Shown in pieces: positions 1 through 5,917 of a DNA stretch of 11,471 nucleotides. A program made the translations under genes and the position numbers. Positions within the stretch are counted from its first letter, which is position 1, and each line of letters begins with the position of its first letter. The notes below the pieces were generated by a model. That model was not told the DNA's origin. It saw only the letters and a list, made by a program, of their open reading frames with translations, and searched no databases. The stretch comes from an uncultured Alphaproteobacteria bacterium. GTDB taxonomy: Bacteria > Pseudomonadota > Alphaproteobacteria > Caulobacterales > Caulobacteraceae. The stretch spans positions 1 to 11,471 of the forward strand of contig CAIZKE010000078.1 in NCBI GenBank assembly GCA_903933475.1. The letters run 5' to 3'.

Positions 1-573
1 CTCCCGGGAGATCCGGTCGATGATCGGTGCCCTCAAGTCGGAGTCGACGCCCAGGAGCCGACCGGTCTGGTGCGAGCCGATCACCATGCCGGCGAAGAAC
101 TCCGCCGCCAGGGCGCAGTCATCGATCCTCAGTCGCCCGGCCCGCGTCTCGCCGTCGAGGAAGGTGGCCAGCCGGGCCCGGGAGGTCCGGGTCCCGGACT
201 CAAAGAAGGTGCGGGCCAGGTCGGGCATCTCTGCCGCGCTCTGGATATGGATCCGGAGGATGGCAATGGACGAAGGCGTGGCGATGCTTTCCAGCACCAC
301 CCGGGCATAGCCCGCCAGGGCCTCCTCCGGGCCACTGCCCGCCCCGGGGCTGTCCAGGTGGGCGGTGATCTGGTCCACCCGACGCTCGATCAGCACCCTG
401 ACCAGCTCGGCCTTCGAGCCGAACCGGTTGTAGACCGTTTGTTTGGATACCTTCGCCCGCCGGGCGATGTCCTCGATCGAGGCCCCCATGCCGCGTTCGG
501 CAAGAGCCTCGCGCGCCGCTTCCAGGATGGCGAGCCCCTTGGACTCGTCGACCTGCCCCATGCGCCGGGGCAT
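1..573 (-). CDS. TetR/AcrR-family transcriptional regulator (C-terminus beyond the window)
   Basis: The leftward frame is open from the ATG at 573 to base 1, giving 191 residues with no stop, so the C-terminus lies outside the window. Residues 12-57 have the TetR N-terminal layout: a first helix (ILEAAREALAERG), then the helix-turn-helix ASIEDIARRAKVSKQTVYNRF, then GSKAELV. The rest is a helical ligand-binding and dimerisation region with no recognisable ligand signature; SAAEMPDLARTFFESG is typical of this class. The start is supported by GGAGGG at 582-587, 8 bases upstream; a second ATG (residue 5) is possible. It is head-to-head with a flavin monooxygenase gene, so control of that gene or of itself through the shared 264-base region is plausible but is inference. 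The family call is firm; the regulated process is unknown. Confidence 0.93.
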   Translation of the reverse strand, partial: MPRRMGQVDESKGLAILEAAREALAERGMGASIEDIARRAKVSKQTVYNRFGSKAELVRVLIERRVDQITAHLDSPGAGSGPEEALAGYARVVLESIATPSSIAILRIHIQSAAEMPDLARTFFESGTRTSRARLATFLDGETRAGRLRIDDCALAAEFFAGMVIGSHQTGRLLGVDSDLRAPIIDRISRE

Positions 574-731
574 CAGAGACACCCTCCGGACGCCATCCGG
601 ATCGCAACACGGCCTCCGGGTCGCCACAGACGCCTGCAGCCCATCGCTTCCCCCACTTCCACTGTAACCGGGAGCTTCCCGTCTCCCTCGCCCCCACCTT
701 GGGCTGCACTGCCGCGGGGCACAACACAGGA

Positions 732-749
732 ATGGACTTCATCGTCCAT
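732..749. promoter_or_regulatory. candidate operator (6-bp inverted repeat) in the divergent region
   Basis: ATGGAC-TTCATC-GTCCAT is a perfect 6-base inverted repeat with a 6-base spacer, 18 bases in all. That is the size of site TetR-type dimers commonly bind. It lies between the TetR-type gene (start 573) and the monooxygenase gene (start 838). A dyad of this size can occur by chance in 264 bases, so this is only a candidate. The rest of 574-837 holds no gene that I can support. Confidence 0.22.
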
Positions 750-837
750 GAATCCCCGCAGGCCCAATCTCTCCAGGCCCCTGGGCGCTCGCGCGAGGGG
801 GCTGGACGCCAGGGCTCCGGCGGCGGCATATCGCGGC

Positions 838-2079
838 ATGGACGCCGACGTGATCATCTCCGGGGCCGGCATGGCCGGCGCGACCCTCGCCCTGGGCCTG
901 GCCCGAGGCGGCCTGAAGCCCCTCCTGGTGGATGCCCAGCCCTTCGAGGCCCGGGTCGCGCCGGACTACGACGGCCGGGCCTCGGCCATCGCCTATTCCA
1001 GCTTCCGCCAGTGGAGGGCCCTTGGCCTTGCCAGCGACCTCGAGCCGTACGCCGAGCGGATTGGCGAGATCCTTGTCACGGACGGCCGCACGCCTGGCGC
1101 CTCGGCGGGTCGGTCCGGCTCGGCCTTCCTCCGCTTCGACGCCGCCGAGATCGCTGACCGGTCAGAGGGCGAGGCCCTGGGCTACATGATCGAGAACCGG
1201 CGGATCCGGGCGGCCCTGGCCGCTGCGGTGCAGCGGGAAGGCATAGAGGTGCTGGCACCGGCGCGCGTGACCGGGGTCGATTTCAGTCCGGGCGCGGCCT
1301 CTGTGCGCCTGGAGGACGGCCGGGTCCTGGCCGCCCCTCTTGTCGTCGGCGCAGAGGGCCGCGCCTCCGCCGTGGCCGCCGGTGCCGGGATCCGCAGCAC
1401 GGGCTGGACCTATGGACAGGCCGGGGTCGTCGCTACGGTGCGCCTGGGTCAGCCGCATGGCGGCGTGGCCCATGAGTACTTCCTGCCCTCGGGACCCTTC
1501 GCCATCCTGCCCCTGACCGACCAGAGGGCGAGCCTCGTCTGGACCGAGTCCCCCGCCCGGGCCGAGGCCCTGCAGTCGGCCCGGGCGGAGGTGTTCCACG
1601 CCCACCTCCAGCGCCGGTTCGGCGACCTCCTCGGCGGTGCCCGCCTGGATGGGCCGGTCTTTACCTATCCCCTGTCCCTGCACCTGCCTGAACGGATCAG
1701 CGCCCCCCGGGCCGCCCTGCTCGGCGATGCTGCCCACGGGGTTCACCCGGTCGCCGGCCAGGGCCTGAACCTCGGCCTGAAGGATGCCGCCGCCCTGGCC
1801 CAGGTTCTGGCGGAGGCCGCGCGCCTGGGCGAGGACATCGGGTCGGAGGTCGTGCTGGACCGCTACGCCCGCTGGCGCAGCGTCGACAACATCGGACTGG
1901 CTGTGGCGGCGGACGCCTTCGTGCGCCTCTTCTCCAACGACAACCCTCTGCTGAGGGCGGTCCGCGGCGCGGGCCTGTCGGCGGTCAACCGGATCGGCCC
2001 CGCCCGGCGCTTCTTCATGCAGGAGGCCGGCGGCGCCGTCGGCGACCTGCCCCGTCTGCTGCGCGGCGAAGCGCCCTGA
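838..2079 (+). CDS. UbiH/UbiF/Coq6-family FAD-dependent monooxygenase
   Basis: A 413-residue flavoprotein of the aromatic hydroxylase superfamily, close in size and layout to the ubiquinone-ring hydroxylases UbiH, UbiI, UbiF and Coq6. The FAD-binding GxGxxG is at residues 9-14 (GAGMAG) with Asp32 ending the second strand. The DG-type motif at 169-174 reads VVGAEG, with Glu replacing the usual Asp. The GD motif at 296-303 (GDAAHGVH) is followed by PVAGQGLNLGLKDAAAL, a hallmark of the ubiquinone hydroxylases. The expected role is O2- and NAD(P)H-dependent ring hydroxylation in ubiquinone synthesis; which ring position cannot be read from sequence. I chose the ATG at 838 because the Rossmann strand begins there, although no good ribosome site precedes it. 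An in-frame ATG at 748 would add 30 residues rich in Arg and Pro that look non-coding. It converges with the Trm112-like gene, 7 bases between stops. Confidence 0.88.
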   Translation: MDADVIISGAGMAGATLALGLARGGLKPLLVDAQPFEARVAPDYDGRASAIAYSSFRQWRALGLASDLEPYAERIGEILVTDGRTPGASAGRSGSAFLRFDAAEIADRSEGEALGYMIENRRIRAALAAAVQREGIEVLAPARVTGVDFSPGAASVRLEDGRVLAAPLVVGAEGRASAVAAGAGIRSTGWTYGQAGVVATVRLGQPHGGVAHEYFLPSGPFAILPLTDQRASLVWTESPARAEALQSARAEVFHAHLQRRFGDLLGGARLDGPVFTYPLSLHLPERISAPRAALLGDAAHGVHPVAGQGLNLGLKDAAALAQVLAEAARLGEDIGSEVVLDRYARWRSVDNIGLAVAADAFVRLFSNDNPLLRAVRGAGLSAVNRIGPARRFFMQEAGGAVGDLPRLLRGEAP

Positions 2080-2086
2080 CAGGCCC

Positions 2087-2296
2087 TCAGAGCTCCCGGG
2101 CTTCCTCGGGCAGCATGATCGGAACGCCATCCCGGACCGGATAGGCCAGGCTGGCCTTGCGGCTGATCAACTCACCGGCGGCCCGGTCATACTCCAGGGG
2201 CCCGTGGGTGACCGGACAGACCAGGATCTCCAGAAGGCGGGTGTCGAGCCCGGCGTCGAGGGGTGGAAGCGGCGCGTCTGGCGGGGAATCGGTCAT
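2087..2296 (-). CDS. Trm112-like (UPF0434/YcaR-type) small protein
   Basis: A 69-residue protein with the Trm112 core: LLEILVCPVTHGPLEYD, then ELISRKASLAYPVRDGVPIML. Relatives in other bacteria often have a CPxC pair and a further Cys that can hold zinc. Here CPVC is CPVT and ELIC is ELIS, leaving one Cys, so zinc binding is unlikely; I recall this as common in alphaproteobacteria. Eukaryotic and archaeal Trm112 stabilises methyltransferases acting on tRNA, rRNA and release factors; the bacterial role is less certain. The first 16 residues are a Pro/Asp-rich extension. The start has AGGA at 2303-2306 with 6 bases spacing, and this site overlaps the TAG stop (2305-2307) of the upstream Lon-domain gene, so the two are probably translationally coupled. 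It is last in the leftward cluster. Confidence 0.92.
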   Translation of the reverse strand: MTDSPPDAPLPPLDAGLDTRLLEILVCPVTHGPLEYDRAAGELISRKASLAYPVRDGVPIMLPEEAREL

Positions 2297-2304
2297 CTCA
2301 GGTC

Positions 2305-2955
2305 CTACTGCAGGGTTTCCGGCGGGCCGTCGTCGTCCGACAGGGAGTCGATCTCCAGGAGGGCGGTCAGGACGTCCTGCCGGTCGGACCGGTCCGGTGC
2401 CTCCAGGAGGGCCTGCTTCTCGGCGGGGGAAAAGGGCAGGTTCATGGCCAGGCCCGCGACCAGCTCGTCAAGCGGGGCGGCTTCAATGGCCTGGTCGTCC
2501 ACGTCCATCTCGCGCCGGTTGAGATAGGTCTTCAGGGCCCGGGCCAGGCGCGTGCGTTCGCCGCCGGTCCGGCGCCCGGGGGTCAGGTCCTCGGAGAAGG
2601 GGCCGAAATCGGCCCTTACCTGGCGGTAGGGGGTCGGCCGGGCCAGCTCCTCGGCGATCCGGAACCGGCAAACACCGGTCAGGGTGATCAGGTAGTCGCC
2701 CTCGGTGCCCTCCCGGAAACGGGTCACCCGGCCGGCGCAGCCGATCCGGGCCAGGCCGGGCCGGACCGGGCCGCCCCCGGACGTCTGGATCATGCCGATC
2801 ATCCGGGCCTCGCCCATGACATCGTCCAGCATGTTCAGGTAGCGCGGCTCGAAGATGCGCAGGGGCAACTCCGCCCCGGGCAGCAGCAGGGCCCCGTCCA
2901 GCGGGAATACCGGCAGGGTCTTCGGCAGGTCGATGGGAAGGGCCCGGCGCGCCAT
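2305..2955 (-). CDS. stand-alone Lon N-terminal (LAN) substrate-binding domain protein
   Basis: A 216-residue protein carrying only the N-terminal domain of Lon protease. Residues 12-45 show its signature (LPVFPLDGALLLPGAELPL followed by RIFEPRYLNML). The beta-rich part continues through IGMIQTSGG, IGCAGRVTRF and YLITLTGVCRFRI, and the C-terminal half is helical. There is no AAA+ module and no Ser-Lys protease domain, so it cannot be a protease by itself. The family is usually annotated as 'LON peptidase substrate-binding domain-containing protein'; binding of unfolded clients is the reasonable guess. The start ATG follows the TAG of the chaperedoxin gene after only two bases and has no visible Shine-Dalgarno sequence, which suggests termination-reinitiation coupling. 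That context ties it to CnoX and protein quality control. Confidence 0.92.
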   Translation of the reverse strand: MARRALPIDLPKTLPVFPLDGALLLPGAELPLRIFEPRYLNMLDDVMGEARMIGMIQTSGGGPVRPGLARIGCAGRVTRFREGTEGDYLITLTGVCRFRIAEELARPTPYRQVRADFGPFSEDLTPGRRTGGERTRLARALKTYLNRREMDVDDQAIEAAPLDELVAGLAMNLPFSPAEKQALLEAPDRSDRQDVLTALLEIDSLSDDDGPPETLQ

Positions 2956-2957
2956 GG

Positions 2958-3866
2958 CTAGGAGAACAGGATTGCGGACAGGCGCCGCCGGCCCTGGCGC
3001 GCCAGGTCGGAGGCCCCGCCCGCGGCCTCGAAGACGGTCAGGAGTTGGGCGCGGGCCGCGCCCTCGTTCCAGTCGCGGTCGGCGGCGATGATCTGCAGGA
3101 GGTGATCGGCGGCGGCCTCCAGCCGGCCGGTGCCCCCCAGGGCCCGGGCCAGCTCGAAGCGGGCCTCGTGGTCGGCGGCATTGGCGGCCAGGCGCGCCTC
3201 GAAGGCGGCGGTCTCGGCAGGGGCAGCCTCGGCCAGGGCCAGGGCTGCGCGGACGCTTTCCAGCCCCGGGTCCTTGGCACCCTCCGGTGCCATGGCGACG
3301 ATCTCGGCGGCACGCTCCAGCTCGCCCCCGTCCAGATAGACCCGGGCCATGCCGCCCAGGGCGCGGACGTCCTGGGGGTCGGCCTGCAGCGCCCGGGCGA
3401 AGGCCTGGGCCGCCGTGTTGAGGTCGCCGGCCTCGAGGGCCTCGCGGCCGACGGCGATCAGCTCGTCGCCGGCGTCTGCGGGGGCCTGGGCGGCCAGGCG
3501 GTCGACGAAGGCCTTGATCTGGCTCTCCGGCAGGGCACCCGTGAAGCCGTCCACGGGTCGGCCGTCCACGAAGGCGAAGACGGCGGGAATGGACTGGACG
3601 CGCAGCTGGCCGGCGAACTGGGGGTGCTGGTCGATATCGATCTTCACCAGCTTCACCTTGCCCCGGGCGGCGGTGACGGCGCGCTCGATGGCCGGGCCCA
3701 ACTGCTTGCAGGGGCCGCACCAGGGCGCCCAGAAGTCGACGATGACCGGCGTCTCCCGCGAGGCCTCGATCACGTCGGCCATGAAGCCGGCGTCCGTCCC
3801 GTCCTTGATCAGCCCTGGGGGCGTCGCGCCCGCCAGGGGGGCCGAGTTCTCACCGATCAGCGCCAT
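2958..3866 (-). CDS. cnoX: chaperedoxin CnoX/YbbN-type thioredoxin with C-terminal TPR domain
   Basis: A 302-residue cytoplasmic protein from the preferred start. Residues 18-118 are a thioredoxin fold with VIVDFWAPWCGPCK, the redox Cys pair at 49 and 52, and the cis-Pro loop QSIPAVFAF (Pro94). Residues 125-300 are helical TPR-like repeats (DLNTAAQAFARALQADP, RLEAAADHLLQIIAADRDW), giving the CnoX/YbbN architecture. E. coli CnoX has lost one active-site Cys, whereas the full CxxC here matches the redox-active Caulobacter type. The expected role is a holdase that protects oxidised or unfolding clients and reduces mixed disulfides. Two starts compete: ATG 3878 has no ribosome site, while ATG 3866 has GGAG at 3873-3876 with 6 bases spacing, so I prefer 3866. 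It lies between the ProXp-ala-like and Lon-domain genes. Confidence 0.92.
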   Translation of the reverse strand: MALIGENSAPLAGATPPGLIKDGTDAGFMADVIEASRETPVIVDFWAPWCGPCKQLGPAIERAVTAARGKVKLVKIDIDQHPQFAGQLRVQSIPAVFAFVDGRPVDGFTGALPESQIKAFVDRLAAQAPADAGDELIAVGREALEAGDLNTAAQAFARALQADPQDVRALGGMARVYLDGGELERAAEIVAMAPEGAKDPGLESVRAALALAEAAPAETAAFEARLAANAADHEARFELARALGGTGRLEAAADHLLQIIAADRDWNEGAARAQLLTVFEAAGGASDLARQGRRRLSAILFS

Positions 3867-3872
3867 GGGACT

Positions 3873-3876
3873 CTCC
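3873..3876 (-). promoter_or_regulatory. Shine-Dalgarno GGAG that decides the cnoX start
   Basis: GGAG read leftward, 6 bases before the ATG at 3866. It overlaps the alternative ATG at 3876-3878, which has no comparable site of its own. This favours the shorter product beginning MALIGEN. Confidence 0.6.
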
Positions 3877-3920
3877 ATGCTGGACTTGAGGCTGCAAGAT
3901 GGACCTTCCGGGCCTCGGCT

Positions 3921-4439
3921 TCAACGCGCCGGAAGCGAACAAAGGGTCAGGCGCGGGAAATCCACCACCAGAGGCTCGCGGCCCAGGTGGTCGAGGAAGG
4001 CCCTCAGCCCGTCCTGGCCCACCGTGGTGGTGGCGGTGTTCTCCAGGGGGTGAAAGCTGACCTCTTCCGCCTGCGCCAGGGCCAGGTCCAGGACCAGCCG
4101 CACCCGGTGCAGGGGGTCGTTGGCCAGGGCGAACAGGGTCACCGAACCCGGTGTCACCCCCAGGGTCTCGGCCATCAGCTCCGCCGGGCCGAAGGACAGG
4201 CGGGCTGAACCAATAATCCCGTGCAGCCGCTTCAGGTCGATGGCCGTGTCGTCCCTGGCGCAGACCAGCCAGAGGTCCCCCCGGGCGTCCTTCAGGAACA
4301 GGTTCTTGGTGTGGGCGCCGGGGATCTTCGCCTTGATCTCCCCACCCTCGCCCACCCGGAAGACCGCCGGATGATCCAGGGTGATGTGCACCATCCCCAG
4401 CTGGTCGAAGAGGGCGAGGAGGCCGGCGCGGTCGAGCAT
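3921..4439 (-). CDS. ProXp-ala-type prolyl-tRNA editing protein (YbaK/EbsC domain)
   Basis: A 172-residue single-domain protein of the INS/YbaK superfamily. The features are a conserved HP (LDHPAVF, 19-25), KIPGAHTKNLFLKD (38-51) with the key Lys45 and neighbouring Asn46, LSFGPAELMAETLGVTPGSVTLFAL (81-105) and the C-terminal FHPLENTATTTV (119-130). The family hydrolyses mischarged aminoacyl-tRNA in trans; this subtype removes Ala from Ala-tRNA(Pro), backing up prolyl-tRNA synthetases that lack strong internal editing. A Caulobacter ProXp-ala has been studied biochemically, and the position of Lys45 here agrees with that protein as I recall it. The start ATG has AAGGAG at 4444-4449, 4 bases upstream. 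It is first in the leftward cluster, 54 bases before cnoX, and divergent from the DUF6065 gene. Confidence is high for the family and good for the Ala-tRNA(Pro) subtype. Confidence 0.92.
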   Translation of the reverse strand: MLDRAGLLALFDQLGMVHITLDHPAVFRVGEGGEIKAKIPGAHTKNLFLKDARGDLWLVCARDDTAIDLKRLHGIIGSARLSFGPAELMAETLGVTPGSVTLFALANDPLHRVRLVLDLALAQAEEVSFHPLENTATTTVGQDGLRAFLDHLGREPLVVDFPRLTLCSLPAR

Positions 4440-4477
4440 GGGGCTCCTTACCCTTCCCCCGTCCCCTGGAAAAGCGG

Positions 4478-4507
4478 TGGACGCTGCGCGCGCGCCCTCG
4501 CTAAGGG
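4478..4507 (+). promoter_or_regulatory. possible housekeeping promoter for the DUF6065 gene
   Basis: TGGACGC (4478-4484) resembles the Caulobacter housekeeping -35 TTGACGS. After a 15-base spacer, GCTAAGGG (4500-4507) resembles the -10 GCTANAWC, matching mainly in its first five bases. This leaves a leader of about 30 bases before the ATG at 4542. It lies in the 102-base divergent region. I saw no convincing promoter for the leftward cluster in the same region. Confidence 0.28.
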
Positions 4508-4541
4508 AAAGGGTGGAAACCACAAGGACCGGGAGCCCGCC

Positions 4542-5285
4542 ATGGAGCTTGAGTGCTATCCCACCGCCGACCGCCCGCCGGAGATCGTGCCCGGCCGGCC
4601 GCAACGCGCCTGGATGGACAATTTCGCCTCCCGGCACCCCTATCGCTGCCTGCCCCTGTCCATGGCCAACACCACGGGCTGGGAGATCCTCTGCCCCATG
4701 AGCTTCACCGCCGAGTGGAACGGCGGGGTCATGCAGGCGGACATCACCCTTACCCCCGATAGGCCGCACCCGGAGTTCCACCGCTTCGTCATGAGCCACT
4801 TCTCCTCGGGCGTGGTCACCATGCACCCGGGCTATCTCTTCCGCACCCCGCCCGGCTGGTCGGTCCTGGCCCAGGGCCCGCCCAACCATGTGAAGGACGG
4901 CATCCAGCCCCTATCGGGACTGGTCGAGACCGACTGGCTGCCCTTCCCCTTCACCATGAACTGGATCTTCACCCGCCCGGGCCGGGTGCGGTTCGAGAAG
5001 GGCGAGCCCTTCTGCTTCATCACCCTGATGAAGGACCGCGAGCTGGCCGACTTCCAGCCGGTGATCCGCTCCATGTCCCGCAACCCCGAGCTGCGCGGCC
5101 AGTATGACGCGTGGGAAAAGCACCGGGCCGAGTTCAACCGTCGGATCATGCGGTTCGACCCCGAGGCCACCAAGGAGGCCTGGCAACGCTTCTATTTCCG
5201 CGGCGAACTGCCCGACGAGACCGGCCCCGCCCCCACTGAGCATGTGAACAAGCGTCGCCTCAAGACCCCCCGCTTCCTCGGCTGA
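4542..5285 (+). CDS. DUF6065 family protein, function unknown
   Basis: A 247-residue soluble protein with no signal peptide or membrane segment. Conserved-looking blocks are PPEIVPGRPQRAWMD (12-26), YRCLPLSMANTTGWEILCP (34-52), FRTPPGWSVLAQGPPN (100-115), GLVETDWLPFPFTMNW (126-141), RFEKGEPFCFITLM (150-163) and WEKHRAEFNRR (191-201). I recognise these as DUF6065. Richness in Trp, Pro, Phe and Cys suggests a compact enzyme-like fold, but no catalytic motif can be named. The start has GGAG at 4532-4535 with 6 bases spacing. It is divergent from the ProXp-ala-like gene and lies 79 bases upstream of tRNA-Gly. The base composition matches its neighbours, so it looks native rather than recently acquired. 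Confidence 0.85.
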   Translation: MELECYPTADRPPEIVPGRPQRAWMDNFASRHPYRCLPLSMANTTGWEILCPMSFTAEWNGGVMQADITLTPDRPHPEFHRFVMSHFSSGVVTMHPGYLFRTPPGWSVLAQGPPNHVKDGIQPLSGLVETDWLPFPFTMNWIFTRPGRVRFEKGEPFCFITLMKDRELADFQPVIRSMSRNPELRGQYDAWEKHRAEFNRRIMRFDPEATKEAWQRFYFRGELPDETGPAPTEHVNKRRLKTPRFLG

Positions 5286-5292
5286 CACCGTC

Positions 5293-5321
5293 TTGCCAAG
5301 CTGCCGGCCCTCTGCCATAAG
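5293..5321 (+). promoter_or_regulatory. putative promoter of tRNA-Gly
   Basis: TTGCCAA (5293-5299), a 14-base spacer, then GCCATAAG (5314-5321), in the arrangement of an alphaproteobacterial housekeeping promoter. The start would fall near 5328, leaving about 37 bases of leader to be trimmed before the mature 5' end at 5365. The leader contains CCCGA-ACA-TCGGG (5328-5340), which can form a short hairpin. Confidence 0.4.
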
Positions 5322-5364
5322 CCGGCTCCCGAACATCGGGGTCCCGCAAGGGGCCTCACGGAGC

Positions 5365-5439
5365 GCGGGCGTAGCTCAGGGGTAGAGCACAACCTTGCCA
5401 AGGTTGGGGTCGGGCGTTCGAATCGCCTCGCCCGCTCCA
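5365..5439 (+). tRNA. tRNA-Gly(GCC)
   Basis: A complete cloverleaf can be drawn. The acceptor is GCGGGCG (5365-5371) with CGCCCGC (5429-5435). The D arm is GCTC/GAGC (5374-5388). The anticodon stem is CAACC/GGTTG with loop TTGCCAA, so the anticodon is GCC at 5397-5399. The variable loop has 5 bases, and the T arm GGGCG/CGCCT has loop TTCGAAT (5417-5423) and one G-T pair. The discriminator is T, followed by an encoded CCA (5437-5439). It reads GGC and GGU glycine codons, GGC being heavily used in this GC-rich genome. It stands between the DUF6065 and DUF6481 genes. No repeated copy of its 3' end was noticed nearby, so there is no sign of an integrated element at this tRNA within the window. 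Confidence 0.98.
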
Positions 5440-5535
5440 GAAAGTCGATAGACCCGCAGGCCTTGCTTCCCTTCCTGTCGGGGCAGGCGGCGGCGACCCG
5501 GAACCGGGCCCCGAAGTCGGAAATTTGAGACCAAA

Positions 5536-5545
5536 GGTTCGAACC
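5536..5545. repeat. perfect palindrome GGTTCGAACC before the DUF6481 gene
   Basis: A 10-base perfect palindrome in a locally A/T-rich stretch, 7 bases before the ATG of the DUF6481 gene and therefore where a Shine-Dalgarno sequence would sit. The core GTTCGAA also occurs in the T loop of the tRNA-Gly about 120 bases upstream, which may be coincidence. It could be a protein-binding site or simply chance. Confidence 0.35.
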
Positions 5546-5552
5546 CAAAAGC

Positions 5553-5876
5553 ATGAAAAAAATTGCAGAGCGCGCAGAACGCCAGGAGACGGCAGCCGCC
5601 GCCAAGAAGGCGATGCTGGAACGCTTCAAACCCAAGCCCCACGTCATTGATCCCAATCTTGAGGCCCGCAAGGCCGCTGCCGCCGCTGAGCTGGAGGCCG
5701 TCCGCGCCGCCCGCAACGCCGAGCGCGACGCCAAGCGCGTCGCCGCCGCCGAGGCCGAGCGCCTGCGCCTGGAGGATGAGGCCATCACCCAGGAAGCCCG
5801 CGACCTGGACCTCCGCGCCCGCCAGAAAGAAGCCCGCGACCTCCGCTACGTCGCCCGCAAGCAGAAGCGGAAGTAG
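5553..5876 (+). CDS. DUF6481 family small, highly charged helical protein
   Basis: A 107-residue protein that is almost entirely Ala, Lys, Arg and Glu. It starts AERAERQETAAAAKKAMLERF, followed by KPKPHVIDPNLEARKAAAAA, then a long uninterrupted helix with heptad-like spacing (about 36-100), and ends RYVARKQKRK. This matches the DUF6481 layout as I know it. It is strongly basic and probably coiled-coil or nucleic-acid associated; no function is established. There is no Shine-Dalgarno site before the ATG, but codons 2-4 are A-rich (AAAAAAATT), which can help initiation. The 113 bases between the tRNA and this gene contain no other gene. It converges with the methyltransferase-HNH gene, with 41 bases between stops and no clear terminator. 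Ala- and Lys-rich proteins invite spurious similarity, so the family name is less certain than the reality of the gene. Confidence 0.82.
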   Translation: MKKIAERAERQETAAAAKKAMLERFKPKPHVIDPNLEARKAAAAAELEAVRAARNAERDAKRVAAAEAERLRLEDEAITQEARDLDLRARQKEARDLRYVARKQKRK

Positions 5877-5917
5877 GGCAGCGGCGTTTGGGGGGCAGGC
5901 GTAAGAGCCCGCGCTCC

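Noticed and set aside
70..837. In-frame upstream extension of the monooxygenase frame, 256 codons before the chosen start.
   Set aside because: It runs antisense over the TetR-type gene, has Pro/Arg-rich low-quality composition, and the Rossmann-fold N-terminus starts naturally at 838.
3045..4208. Long rightward frame of 387 codons across cnoX and the ProXp-ala-like gene.
   Set aside because: It is antisense to two well-recognised genes and rich in Gly/Gln/Val/Arg as expected of a GC-driven shadow; no domain is visible.
4513..4523. GTGG-AAA-CCAC dyad before the DUF6065 gene.
   Set aside because: The arms are four bases, too short to support an operator or terminator.
4440..4889. Upstream in-frame extension of the ProXp-ala-like gene.
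   Set aside because: It would run antisense through the DUF6065 gene, and the ATG at 4439 has a strong AAGGAG site and the normal family N-terminus.
5500..5530. GGAAC at about 5501-5505 as the -35 of an EcfG/SigT-type stress promoter for DUF6481.
   Set aside because: No CGTT-like -10 is found 16-17 bases downstream.
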